27,008 nucleotides of DNA from Shuttleworthia sp045545575 (GTDB lineage Bacteria > Bacillota > Clostridia > Lachnospirales > Lachnospiraceae): assembly GCA_045545575.1 (NCBI GenBank), contig JAZQBE010000088.1, forward strand, positions 1-27,008, given 5' to 3'. The notes beneath the pieces are model-generated. The model did no database searches. It saw only the letters and a list, made by a program, of their open reading frames with translations, and was not told the origin of the DNA. Of this stretch, positions 7,130 to 14,774 are shown one piece after another. Position numbers and translations under genes: made by a program. Positions within the stretch are counted from its first letter, which is position 1. Each line of letters opens with the position of its first letter.

Positions 7130-9349
7130 CTATCCTTCCGGATAGATCGTAAAGTCAAACATGTATTCCAGGTTCGAGACGGTCTGCACGTGTCCGTCCA
7201 TCAGGCTGATGAAGGGATTCCATTCGATCGTGCGGCCGTCGGGATTGGTGATCACGACGAGGGCGCTGGGCATGATGTCGCTGACGTTGCACTTCAGCAG
7301 GACGGGCGATCCGTTTTCGCCGTGGTACAGCAGCTGTCCGCGCTCGCCGGTGTAGCCGTTCTCTTCGCCGATGATCCATTCGTAGATTTCGACGTTCGCG
7401 TTCGGGTCCGCGGGGATGATCGCGTACAGCTCGTTGCCCCAGTCGGTGGCAACGAAGTGGTCCGACATCAGCTCGGAGAAGAAATCGAAGTCATCCCAGT
7501 AGCCGGCCTTCGTGATGAAGTTCCGGTAATAATCCGGGTCGTCCCAGTACATCGGGGCGCCGGGGTCGATGTATCCGAGGAAGATGACGCCGCCGATGGT
7601 GTCGGTATCCAGCAGAATCTGACGCTGTATGATCGTCGGATTCCAGTCGTTTCCTTCCCCTCCGAACAGGGTTTCCGGGAAATCAAACAGCTCCCACACC
7701 GGATGTCCGCCGACGAGGGTTTCCTCCTCCGTCATCACAACCTTGGCGCGAAGCAGCGTTTCTTCCTCATCCCCGCCGTCTTCGCCGGCATAGGAAAAGA
7801 CCGCGTCCGTCGCGCCGTCGGAACGGATCCAGGAGACCTCGGATCCGGCGGGCAGGCTGCGTTCACCCGTCGAACGGCCGTCAGCGTCAAGCTCCTCAAA
7901 GGTGAAATCCTGCAGCAGGATCAGTTCCACCGGCCAGTTCAGCGTGTACTCATCCGTCCCGGAGACCGGCCGTCCGTCGGCGCCGGCCTCGTAGTGCTTG
8001 TAGCCGGACATGTAGGAAATCGTATTCACGGGCGTATCCAGAAGGAAATCCCCGGGATCCGTCAGTACAGGCCAGCTCATGTAGTACCCTTCGTCGCCGG
8101 GCGTCCACAGATCGTGCCAGTAGGCCTCCCGGGTTTCGGCAAGCGCCGCGCCGTCCGCCGACAGTTCAAAGATCATCAGATGATAGCCGAATCCGGTTTC
8201 CGCGGCGACGTACAGCATGTTTTTGCCGTTCTTCGTATGAAGGAGCACCGGGGACATTTTCCAGATTTCCAGCGGCTGGAACACGTCGGTCTCCCCGACC
8301 GTCACGTGGACACCGGTCCCCATCTGGTTTTCGTCCCACTCGCGGTAGACAAGGATGGTCTCCTGGGCGCCGTCGCCGTCAAGATCCTCATAAACCGGCA
8401 CGTGGGCGGTCACTTCCCGGCACCAGGCGGCCGGTGTCTCAAGAAACGCCTCCGCAAACACGTCCTCATTGCCCGCAAACGGCACGGAAACGACCTGGTA
8501 TCCGGCCGCGTAAGGCGCGATGACATATTCATTAAAGTAGAACGTGATGCCGCCGGTCTCGATCGTCCAGGGCAGCTCCTCGACATGTTCCTCAATCCAG
8601 GCCGGAAACTCCTCCGGATCATAGAAATACTTCGGATCATAATGCGCCCGAAGCTGCTCCTCGATCAGCGCCGGCAGCGCGTCTGTGTCCTTCACCACGT
8701 CGTCCAGTTCGAGCACCTTTCCGGCCGCGTCAAAGGTCACGCCGGTCAGCTGCGTGCCGCCGTGGGCTCCGCCGTAATCGTAGTAGGTGTTCAGCAGGAC
8801 CGAGAGCACCGCGTCGTCCGCGCGCCGCACAAAAACCCCGCGCTCGATCACCTGCGTGCGGAAATAGTCCGCCGGCGCCTCGGCAAGCATCTGCCGCGCG
8901 CCCTTTTCCATTTCGGCAAACTCTGAGCTCAGCGCTTCTTCCTCGATGGCGTTAAACTCCTCCACGGCTCTTGCCAGTTCCGGGAACTTCTCCGCGCTTT
9001 CTTCGCCCAGGGAAAACAGCTCGTAGCTCATCCGGCTCACCGGGCCCCAGCTGTCGTCCCAGGCATATTCCTGGTGCATGGAGCGGATGACCGACAGCGG
9101 CGCAAGTCCTTCCGGCTCCTCTTCCGCCGCGTCCTCCTCCGCCGACGGATCCGCCGCGTCCTCCTCCGCCGGCTCTGTTTCCGCATCGGCCGGTTCCTGT
9201 GAAGACGCGTCCGCGCCGTCCGCCGAAGCATCGGCCGAAGCCGTGCGCGACGGTTCCGATCCCGCGTCCGCCGCGGAATTGCCACCGCAGGCCGAAAGGG
9301 ACAGCGCCAGCAGCGCTGCAAGAATCAATGCTGTGTACCGTTTCATCAT
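7130..9349 (-). CDS. Large lipoprotein with DUF4163/DUF3298 (RsiV-like) domain
   Basis: A protein of 739 residues. It has a lipoprotein signal peptide with lipobox LSAC (Cys21), so it is anchored on the outer face of the membrane. A low-complexity acidic Ala/Glu/Ser/Asp linker spans about 24-82. Residues about 84-292 resemble the extracytoplasmic domain of RsiV-type proteins, with YYDYGGAHG followed by TFDAAGKVLELDDVV and FYFNEYVIAPYAAG. The remaining 440 residues, rich in Trp, Tyr and acidic residues, I do not recognise. There is no membrane helix or anti-sigma segment and no sigma-factor gene nearby, so a classical anti-sigma role is not supported. The start has AAAGGAGG nine bases upstream of the first of two Met codons. 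The gene ends at a strong inverted repeat. Confidence 0.85.
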   Translation of the reverse strand: MMKRYTALILAALLALSLSACGGNSAADAGSEPSRTASADASADGADASSQEPADAETEPAEEDAADPSAEEDAAEEEPEGLAPLSVIRSMHQEYAWDDSWGPVSRMSYELFSLGEESAEKFPELARAVEEFNAIEEEALSSEFAEMEKGARQMLAEAPADYFRTQVIERGVFVRRADDAVLSVLLNTYYDYGGAHGGTQLTGVTFDAAGKVLELDDVVKDTDALPALIEEQLRAHYDPKYFYDPEEFPAWIEEHVEELPWTIETGGITFYFNEYVIAPYAAGYQVVSVPFAGNEDVFAEAFLETPAAWCREVTAHVPVYEDLDGDGAQETILVYREWDENQMGTGVHVTVGETDVFQPLEIWKMSPVLLHTKNGKNMLYVAAETGFGYHLMIFELSADGAALAETREAYWHDLWTPGDEGYYMSWPVLTDPGDFLLDTPVNTISYMSGYKHYEAGADGRPVSGTDEYTLNWPVELILLQDFTFEELDADGRSTGERSLPAGSEVSWIRSDGATDAVFSYAGEDGGDEEETLLRAKVVMTEEETLVGGHPVWELFDFPETLFGGEGNDWNPTIIQRQILLDTDTIGGVIFLGYIDPGAPMYWDDPDYYRNFITKAGYWDDFDFFSELMSDHFVATDWGNELYAIIPADPNANVEIYEWIIGEENGYTGERGQLLYHGENGSPVLLKCNVSDIMPSALVVITNPDGRTIEWNPFISLMDGHVQTVSNLEYMFDFTIYPEG

Positions 9350-9405
9350 AACCGCATGCCTCCTTTGCGAAAACCGGCGGATCGCCGGATCGTTCAGATT
9401 CCATC

Positions 9406-9411
9406 AGTATA
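9406..9411 (-). promoter_or_regulatory. Extended -10 promoter element of the lipoprotein gene
   Basis: The minus strand reads TGTGGTATACT, a -10 TATACT with an extended TGG, about 57 bases upstream of the start codon. A -35 is poorly matched (TTTATT at 17 bp). The element overlaps the region used by the divergent HIT promoter. Confidence 0.5.
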
Positions 9412-9417
9412 CCACAA

Positions 9418-9446
9418 ATGACACATGCAATAAAACGTGATACAAT
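9418..9446 (+). promoter_or_regulatory. Promoter of the HIT/RNA methyltransferase pair
   Basis: -35 ATGACA (9418-9423), 17-bp spacer, -10 TACAAT (9441-9446), about 48 bases before the HIT start codon. It is back to back with the lipoprotein promoter; only six bases separate the minus -10 from this -35. Confidence 0.7.
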
Positions 9447-9493
9447 TTCTGTATCTTTTGTGACACCCATTCCACAGACAAGGAGGTATTCCC

Positions 9494-9913
9494 ATGACAC
9501 ACAGCGACTGTTCCTACTGCGCGGAAGGCGCCCTGCTCGACGCGTTCGGCATCAAAATCGGCGAGCTGCCGATGTCCAAGGTCATCCTGTTCAAGGAACA
9601 GAGCCACCGCGGCCGCGTCATCGTCGCCAGCAAACGGCACGTGGATGACATCACGGACCTGACCAAAGAAGAGCGCATCGCCTTCATGGAGGACGTAAAC
9701 CACGTGGCCGAAATCCTCCACGAGCTCTTCCATCCGGACAAGATCAATTTCGGCGCCTACGGCGACACGATGCACCATCTGCACTTCCACCTGGTGCCCA
9801 AGTATAAGGACGGATACGAATGGGGCGGCGTTTTCGCCATGAACCCGCAGGAAACCCTGCTTTCCCAGGAGGAATACGACGCCCTCGTCAAAATGATTGC
9901 CGAGCGTCTGTAA
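9494..9913 (+). CDS. HIT family nucleotide hydrolase/transferase
   Basis: A protein of 139 residues. The histidine triad H-x-H-x-H is at 95, 97 and 99 in MHHLHFHLVPKY, the catalytic signature of HIT hydrolases that cleave nucleoside phosphoramidates and dinucleotides. CSYC at 6-9 gives a Cys-x2-Cys pair of the kind that binds zinc in some HIT proteins. The length is normal for the family. The start follows AAGGAGG at a good distance and a strong promoter. It is the first gene of a pair with the RNA methyltransferase, whose start lies 11 bases beyond this stop. Confidence 0.93.
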   Translation: MTHSDCSYCAEGALLDAFGIKIGELPMSKVILFKEQSHRGRVIVASKRHVDDITDLTKEERIAFMEDVNHVAEILHELFHPDKINFGAYGDTMHHLHFHLVPKYKDGYEWGGVFAMNPQETLLSQEEYDALVKMIAERL

Positions 9914-9924
9914 ACGGTGCCCCC

Positions 9925-10722
9925 ATGAACCTGATCCCAGCCACAGATCCGCAGGACGAAGCCCTGCAGATCTATACCCATCTGAACGAGCGCCAGCTGC
10001 GGCATTATTACGAACCGGACGGCGGACTGTTTGTCTGTGAAAGCATCCGCGTCATCTGCCGCGCGCTGGAAGCCGGATACCGCCCGCTGTCCTATCTGAT
10101 CGAAGCCGGCCGGGAGGACGCCGTTGGCGCGGAGCTTGCGCCGGACGCGGACACCCCGGTCTATGTCGCTTCGCACGCGTTCATGCGCGAAGTGACCGGC
10201 TATGCCCTGACCGGCGGCGTTCTTGCCGCCCTGCACCGCCGCGATCCCGAGGACGTATCGTCTGTCCTGCGCGGCGCAAGGCGGATCGCCATTCTCGACG
10301 ACGTGGAGAATCCGACCAACGCCGGGGCCATCTTCCGCTCGGCCGCCGCCATGGGCATGGATGCCATTCTGTTTGCCGGAAACTCCTGCGATCCCTTCAA
10401 CCGCCGGTGCACCCGGGTCAGCATGGGCACCGTCTTCCAGGTGCCATGGGCGCCGATGGACGCCGACAGCATCGACATCGTCAGAAACGCCGGCTTCACC
10501 GTCGTCTCCCTGGCCCTGTCCGAAAACGCCGTCCCTCTCGACGACGCCCGGCTCAAACAGGCACAAAAAATCGCCTTTGTCCCCGGGAATGAGGACAAAG
10601 GCTTATCTGACACCCTGCTTGCGGCCTCCGATTTTCAGGCGGTCATCCCGATGCAGAACGGCGTGGATTCCCTAAACGTCGCCGCGGCCGCGGCCGTCGC
10701 CTTCTGGGAATACCGCAGCTGA
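9925..10722 (+). CDS. SpoU/TrmH family RNA 2'-O-methyltransferase
   Basis: A protein of 265 residues. The N-terminal part (about 1-110) is the substrate-binding region and the C-terminal part is the knotted SPOUT methyltransferase. Motif 1 is ENPTNAGAIFRSA (128-140) with the catalytic arginine, motif 2 is VPGNEDKGLS (219-228), and motif 3 is IPMQNGVDSLNVAAAAAV (about 241-258). The family uses S-adenosylmethionine to methylate a ribose in rRNA or tRNA; the exact site cannot be read from the sequence. ATG at 9925 lacks a clear ribosome site, so translation is probably coupled to the HIT gene 11 bases upstream. The motif 2 coding region doubles as a likely terminator for the opposite strand (10565-10602). 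Confidence 0.93.
   Translation: MNLIPATDPQDEALQIYTHLNERQLRHYYEPDGGLFVCESIRVICRALEAGYRPLSYLIEAGREDAVGAELAPDADTPVYVASHAFMREVTGYALTGGVLAALHRRDPEDVSSVLRGARRIAILDDVENPTNAGAIFRSAAAMGMDAILFAGNSCDPFNRRCTRVSMGTVFQVPWAPMDADSIDIVRNAGFTVVSLALSENAVPLDDARLKQAQKIAFVPGNEDKGLSDTLLAASDFQAVIPMQNGVDSLNVAAAAAVAFWEYRS
10565..10602 (-). terminator. Intrinsic terminator for the minus-strand unit, nested in the opposing CDS
   Basis: GCCTTTGTCC (10573-10582) and GGACAAAGGC (10593-10602) form a perfect 10-bp stem. On the minus strand the stem is followed directly by GATTTTTTG. It lies about 135 bases beyond the stop of the secreted protein gene, whose 13-bp gap to the convergent methyltransferase has no terminator. 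Confidence 0.7.
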
Positions 10723-10735
10723 ACTGCCGGCCGGA

Positions 10736-12394
10736 TTATTTCAGGCCGTACCAGCCGATGCCCTCGTCGATCCACGCTCCGCCGTTAAGCAGCACGCTTC
10801 GCTCATAGGCATCCGCCGTATAGTGATGGGCGCCGACGTCCAGCGCCTTCGTAAACAGCCGGTACAGCGGAACGCCGTGTCCCGGATCCGAATACCAGCC
10901 GATGCCCTCTTGCTCCCATCCCTTCGAGCCGAGGACCATGTACTCGTTGTAATCCATGGTGTAGTGATGGTCCGTGCTGTAGGGGTTGAACAGCCGGTAC
11001 ACCGGTTCGCCGGCTGCCGGCGCCTGCCAGGCGATGCCTTCATACTCCCAGCCGCGCTCCGGCGTCGTCAGGACGGACACCTCGTATGCGTCCGACGTGT
11101 ACAGATGCTCGTGGGTTCCCGGATAGTACAGCCGGTGCATCGGAATGGACTGCGGCTGCGGTTCCGGATCGGGCTCCGGCTGCGGCGGATCCGCCGGTTT
11201 CACCTTCCAGAGCGCCGTAATGGTGCAGTCGGAACCAATGTCCACCATGTCGCCGGGCTTGCCCGCATCCCATCGGTCAAACACCTTGTCCGCGGAAGGC
11301 GGCGTAAAGGTGCACTGGGGCAGCTTCAGCTTCTCGCCCGCTGTGACGGTGACCGGGGCCATCGAGCCGCTGCCGCTGTTGGCGTTGAAGGAGACGGTAT
11401 ATTTGGCCTTCTCCGTGGCAAAACGAAGGCTGACGTCCTGGCTGGGCATCTTGAAATCCCCGCTGTAACTATCGTCCTCCTCGTTCCAGGTCATGGGGAC
11501 CGTGGCCAGCACCGTTTTGCCGTCCGCGCTGATCAGCTGAATCTGATTCTTCTTCAGCCGATAGCCTTCCTTCATCAGGACCATTACATTCGTCGTGCTG
11601 CCGGGTTCGACAAGAACCGTCCCGTCCTTCGGCAGGCCCAGTTCACTGACGATGCATCCCCCGAGCTTGCCGGTATCCACGCCGCCGAGGCCGATATCCT
11701 TCCAGCCCTCGACCACATTCTGATAGTATGCTGTAAAGACCGGGCTGCTGCCAACGGTATACGGCCAGCCGACCCACCCGATGTTAAGCGGATACGGCTC
11801 TCCTTGTGTTGCTGTGTCTACATACTTCCAGCCGGCAAAATGAAGCCCCTTGGGCACTTTCCAGTTCTCGGGGAACCCTCTGACCGTAATCTGCGTTCCC
11901 ATCCCAACCGTCTCAACGATCTCCTCTCCCGTTCCGTCGCCCGCGTTCCAGGTCGCAAGTGTAAACGTAATATCCTCCGTGCAGATATACAGCCGCTTGC
12001 CGCCCCATACGACCTTTTTATCCCGGACCTCTGCCCCGTCGAGCGTAAACTCGGGATCATCCCGGAAATAATACCCCTCCTCTGCATCCAGGTAGAGTTC
12101 GGCAAAATAAAGCTTGCCCGCCACAAAAGAACCCGGGGCCAGCCCCGCTCCGGGATGGGTCGAGGGCTTCCCGCCGTTATACCAGTAGGCGGTAAGTGTA
12201 TAGTGTTCCCCGCCATCGATGACCACATCCGCGTTTACCGCACTGTCAAACGATCCGCCCAATTCGGGCAGAATCAGTTTCAGCGTCCCCGGTGTGGCGT
12301 ACCCCTCCGCCGCCTGCGTCCGGACGGGCATCAGTCCCGCGAGCATCACAAGGGCAAGAAGAAGGCCCAGGAGCCTGCCTGCTGTTTTCCTCAT
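10736..12394 (-). CDS. Secreted protein with InlB-like (Flg_new) and three DUF5648 repeats
   Basis: A protein of 552 residues. The signal peptide (1 to about 29, ending TQA-AEG) directs secretion and there is no LPXTG anchor. Segments near 146-192 and 332-397 (VSFNANSGSGSMAPV with FDRW) resemble Listeria-Bacteroides/InlB B-type repeats. A Pro/Glu-rich linker (403-415) leads to three DUF5648-type units (about 419-456, 464-501, 509-549), each with the pattern YRL, HxYT, GW, EGIGW. Such repeats are common in secreted proteins of anaerobic Bacillota; surface or glycan binding is an inference. The start has an AAAGGGG site. It lies 40 bases after the SUFU-domain gene and probably shares its promoter. 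Confidence 0.87.
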   Translation of the reverse strand: MRKTAGRLLGLLLALVMLAGLMPVRTQAAEGYATPGTLKLILPELGGSFDSAVNADVVIDGGEHYTLTAYWYNGGKPSTHPGAGLAPGSFVAGKLYFAELYLDAEEGYYFRDDPEFTLDGAEVRDKKVVWGGKRLYICTEDITFTLATWNAGDGTGEEIVETVGMGTQITVRGFPENWKVPKGLHFAGWKYVDTATQGEPYPLNIGWVGWPYTVGSSPVFTAYYQNVVEGWKDIGLGGVDTGKLGGCIVSELGLPKDGTVLVEPGSTTNVMVLMKEGYRLKKNQIQLISADGKTVLATVPMTWNEEDDSYSGDFKMPSQDVSLRFATEKAKYTVSFNANSGSGSMAPVTVTAGEKLKLPQCTFTPPSADKVFDRWDAGKPGDMVDIGSDCTITALWKVKPADPPQPEPDPEPQPQSIPMHRLYYPGTHEHLYTSDAYEVSVLTTPERGWEYEGIAWQAPAAGEPVYRLFNPYSTDHHYTMDYNEYMVLGSKGWEQEGIGWYSDPGHGVPLYRLFTKALDVGAHHYTADAYERSVLLNGGAWIDEGIGWYGLK

Positions 12395-12434
12395 ACCAAA
12401 CCCCTTTCCAAAACCCGACTATTGTTCCGTTCTG

Positions 12435-13115
12435 TCAGATGACGGATTCGCGCAGGTAATCCGTCAGATCGCTGCCGATTCTTTCATATAAATCCTGTAC
12501 GGTGATTTCTCTGTTTTTAACCGCCAGAAGCTCCTCGTTCGTTGCGCCGATAAACTCCACGAACTCCACCCGTCCGTTCGGGGTTTCGATGGTGTTTAAT
12601 TCGGTATCCGGTACGGTGATAAACCCCGTAAGTTTGGACGACTGCTTCGAATCAATGCCGGTCAGCTGCCCCGTATATACCATCTGATAGGCCAGAAACA
12701 AATCGCCTGTGTTGAACGTGATCTTCGCAATGGTCTGCAGGATGTTCCAGACACAGTCGATTTCTTTTTCCAGATCCTCAAAGCCGTCCTTTTTGAGCTT
12801 CAGCGTGAACTCCATCCCGTATCCGCTCCACTCCGGATCCTCGCCTTCTTTTTCATATAGCTCGGACAGCCCGTAGGTCACGAAGTGCCAATAGTCCCCG
12901 CCGTCATAGACATCCATCCCGTCAAGGGGATCCGGACCGCCCAGTCTCCACGGATGGATCGTCCCGTAATGCTTTGGTTCCGGCTGATCCGGGTATCTTC
13001 TCAGACATTCCGCCGCAATCGCGTCCCAGCCCGGCGCCTCCATTTCGTCATCATCCGGCACTCCCACTTCAATGATTTTTCTGCCGTCTTCCGTATATTT
13101 TTCCGATGAACTCAT
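12435..13115 (-). CDS. SUFU (suppressor of fused) domain protein
   Basis: A protein of 226 residues. The order GWDAIAAECLRRYPDQPEPKHYGT, then GGPDPLDGMDVY, WHFVTYGLSELYEKE and SGYGMEFTLKLK is the bacterial SUFU domain pattern (residues about 25-200). In bacteria this fold is known as an immunity protein of polymorphic toxin systems, and it also occurs alone. It has no signal peptide, so it is cytoplasmic. GGAGGA precedes the ATG by nine bases and a good promoter lies at 13146-13174. The gene downstream in the same unit encodes a secreted protein, but that protein shows no recognisable toxin domain, so an immunity role here is unproven. Confidence 0.87.
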   Translation of the reverse strand: MSSSEKYTEDGRKIIEVGVPDDDEMEAPGWDAIAAECLRRYPDQPEPKHYGTIHPWRLGGPDPLDGMDVYDGGDYWHFVTYGLSELYEKEGEDPEWSGYGMEFTLKLKKDGFEDLEKEIDCVWNILQTIAKITFNTGDLFLAYQMVYTGQLTGIDSKQSSKLTGFITVPDTELNTIETPNGRVEFVEFIGATNEELLAVKNREITVQDLYERIGSDLTDYLRESVI

Positions 13116-13145
13116 TTTTGACTGTCCTCCATACGTTCTGTTTTA

Positions 13146-13174
13146 TTTATACAACCAAACCCTTCATCCGGCAA
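13146..13174 (-). promoter_or_regulatory. Promoter of the SUFU/secreted-protein unit
   Basis: On the minus strand, -35 TTGCCG (13169-13174), 17-bp spacer, -10 TATAAA (13146-13151), about 30 bases before the SUFU start codon. It sits between the ArsC-like stop and the SUFU gene. Confidence 0.7.
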
Positions 13175-13208
13175 GGCCGAAATGGCTTCTTCGATGCAGC
13201 CGTTTTCC

Positions 13209-13550
13209 TTACGCCCACGTCTTCCAAACGTCAGGCTGATATCCGACCGTCGCCTGACGTCCGTTTCGCACCACCGGAAGCTTCAGGATGCACTGGTTCT
13301 CAAACACCTTTTCTGCCCGGTCTTCCTCAGCCAGATACCGGATCAGCATCAGCAGATCCTTCTCTCTGCTGTCCGGATCAATCAGCGCGTCCAGTCCGCC
13401 CACGGCCTGAAGCACGGACTGAAACTCCCCCTTGCTAAGACCTTTTTCCTTTACATCGACCGACTGAAACCGGATGCCGCGTTCCTTGAAAAAACGCTCC
13501 GCCTTCCGTGTGTCACTGCTTTTCTTTGTCCCGAAAATCTGAATGATCAT
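13209..13550 (-). CDS. ArsC/Spx-family thioredoxin-fold protein lacking the catalytic cysteine
   Basis: A protein of 113 residues from ATG 13550. MIIQIFGTKKSSDTRKAERFFKERGI aligns with the N-terminus of ArsC/YffB/Spx proteins (usually G-x3-C-x2-C/T-RKA), and the C-terminal ILKLPVVRNG block also fits the family (cis-proline region). The cysteine expected at residue 10 is Ser in this copy. The only cysteine lies in ENQCILKLP. A glutaredoxin- or arsenate-reductase-type thiol mechanism is therefore not possible in the usual way, and a structural or regulatory role is more likely. An upstream in-frame TTG at 13574 would add eight residues but has no ribosome site. AT-rich sequence upstream includes TATATAAT, a likely -10. 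Confidence 0.82.
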   Translation of the reverse strand: MIIQIFGTKKSSDTRKAERFFKERGIRFQSVDVKEKGLSKGEFQSVLQAVGGLDALIDPDSREKDLLMLIRYLAEEDRAEKVFENQCILKLPVVRNGRQATVGYQPDVWKTWA

Positions 13551-13696
13551 CGCCTGTATTCTCTTTCTTTCCAATATCTGACCGCGATGCTTCTATTCGT
13601 TTTATTATATACCATCGTCAAACAAATCCGTGAAATACAATCGATCATTACACATTCCAATACAGTTTCTCTAATTCAAAAAGAAAAAACTTCAAA

Positions 13697-13744
13697 AAAG
13701 AAACCGCGTATTTACTGGATTTCCAGCAAATACGCGGTTTCTTT
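13697..13744 (-). terminator. Strong intrinsic terminator of tRNA-Ala
   Basis: AAAGAAACCGCGTATTT (13697-13713) and its exact complement (13728-13744) form a 17-bp stem, with an inner CTGGA/TCCAG stem. On the minus strand a run of T follows (CTTTTTTG). It starts six bases after the tRNA 3' end. Confidence 0.9.
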
Positions 13745-13749
13745 AAGTC

Positions 13750-13822
13750 TGGAGCATATGGGATTCGAACCCATGGCCTCCACAATGCCATTGTGGCGCG
13801 CTCCCAACTGCGCTAATGCCCC
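13750..13822 (-). tRNA. tRNA-Ala (anticodon GGC)
   Basis: A 73-nt cloverleaf on the minus strand. The acceptor GGGGCAT pairs with ATGCTCC and includes the G3:U70 wobble that is the identity element of alanine tRNAs. The D-arm is GCGCAGTTGGGAGCGC, the anticodon stem CCACA/TGTGG encloses ATGGCAT (anticodon GGC), and the T-arm has GGTTCGAATCC. The discriminator is A at 13750 and CCA is not encoded, so it must be added enzymatically. Confidence 0.97.
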
Positions 13823-13845
13823 GCTCGTTCTTGCGAACAAATGGT

Positions 13846-13874
13846 ATTGTAAAGCATCTGGCTGTGGATTGCAA
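13846..13874 (-). promoter_or_regulatory. tRNA-Ala promoter
   Basis: On the minus strand, -35 TTGCAA (13869-13874), 17-bp spacer, -10 TACAAT (13846-13851), 23 bases before the mature tRNA 5' end. Confidence 0.75.
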
Positions 13875-13892
13875 GCATTTTCTGCAAAAAAG

Positions 13893-14747
13893 TTATCTTT
13901 CCGCTCTGTTCTCCTTCAGCCACCGCCCGCTGACTTCCAGGGACTTTACCGGATCCTTGTCGATCCAGTTTTTGTGCGTCTCCAGAACGACGGCTTCCGT
14001 GCCGTTTTCTTCCGCCTGCGCAAGAAGTGCCGGCAGATTCATCGCGCCGGTACCCAGCTCCACGCTGTCGAAGGGAACGATCGGCGTCATGGACGGACCG
14101 CTGCTGCGGAACCCGCGGTCGGTGATGTGATACAGCTTCATCCGGCTGCCCAGTTTCTTCATGTAAGCCAGCGGGTCGGCACCGGCGTCGGCCATCCAGA
14201 AGGAGTCCATCTCGAAAAAGACCTTCTCCGGGTCCGTTCCGTCAATGATCCGGTCATAGGCCAGCGCACCGTCCGAAAGACGGTTGAATTCCACGTTGTG
14301 ATTGTGATAGTGCAGCCGGATGCCCAGATCCAAAAGCTGTTCGCCGGCAGCATTTAAATCGGCACACAGACTGCGGACCGCCGCGTCGTCGCCGTAGTTG
14401 AACCGGTACATGCCGGTGATGACCACGCGGTCCGTGCCGAAAGCCTTTGCTTCGGCCGCCACCGCCGCCGGATCCCGCTTGATGCTTCCCAGATCGGAAT
14501 GCAGACTGATCACACAAAGGCCGGCATCCGAAACCAGACGTTTCCAGTCAAAGCTTCCGCCCTTTCCCACCGGCATTCCCGCCGCCTTTGTCATCAGGCG
14601 CACCATCAGCGAGGTGGGGTGAATCATAAAGCTGTTCAATTCGATGCCGTCAAAGCCGGCGGCGCGGATTCGCCCGAGAACCGCCGCGGCTTCGTCCTCC
14701 GACTTCGCTGCCGAGCCGATCATAATCTGCTGAACACCTGTAAGCAT
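13893..14747 (-). CDS. Sugar phosphate isomerase/epimerase (xylose isomerase-like TIM barrel)
   Basis: A protein of 284 residues of the AP endonuclease family 2 / xylose isomerase-like barrel. Landmarks are FDGIELNSF early, CVISLHSDLG, RLHYHNHNVEF mid-protein, FFEMDSFWMADAGADP, KLYHITDRG and a late EAVVLETHKNW. These supply the His, Glu and Asp residues that bind the divalent metal in this family. The substrate is unknown. ATG at 14747 has AAAGGAG upstream and begins at the first family-like residue. The frame stays open further upstream only because it runs through tandem repeats (14775-14991). There is no adjacent sugar operon; the neighbours are a tRNA and a divergent membrane protein gene. 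Confidence 0.88.
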   Translation of the reverse strand: MLTGVQQIMIGSAAKSEDEAAAVLGRIRAAGFDGIELNSFMIHPTSLMVRLMTKAAGMPVGKGGSFDWKRLVSDAGLCVISLHSDLGSIKRDPAAVAAEAKAFGTDRVVITGMYRFNYGDDAAVRSLCADLNAAGEQLLDLGIRLHYHNHNVEFNRLSDGALAYDRIIDGTDPEKVFFEMDSFWMADAGADPLAYMKKLGSRMKLYHITDRGFRSSGPSMTPIVPFDSVELGTGAMNLPALLAQAEENGTEAVVLETHKNWIDKDPVKSLEVSGRWLKENRAER

Positions 14748-14774
14748 GGCTTTCTCCTTTCGCTGCGTGGGTTT

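Noticed and set aside
6983..8926. Long plus-strand open frame (about 647 codons) opposite the lipoprotein gene
   Set aside because: It lies antisense to a gene with a clear lipobox and domain similarity, has no ribosome site, and its translation is His/Arg/Val-rich, typical of a shadow frame in GC-rich DNA.
7130..9349. Anti-sigma factor RsiV
   Set aside because: It lacks the N-terminal cytoplasmic anti-sigma segment and membrane helix, has a lipobox instead, and there is no sigma-factor gene nearby.
10823..12442. Long plus-strand open frame (539 codons) opposite the secreted protein
   Set aside because: Antisense to a gene with signal peptide and DUF5648 repeats, no ribosome site, no recognisable motif, and biased composition.
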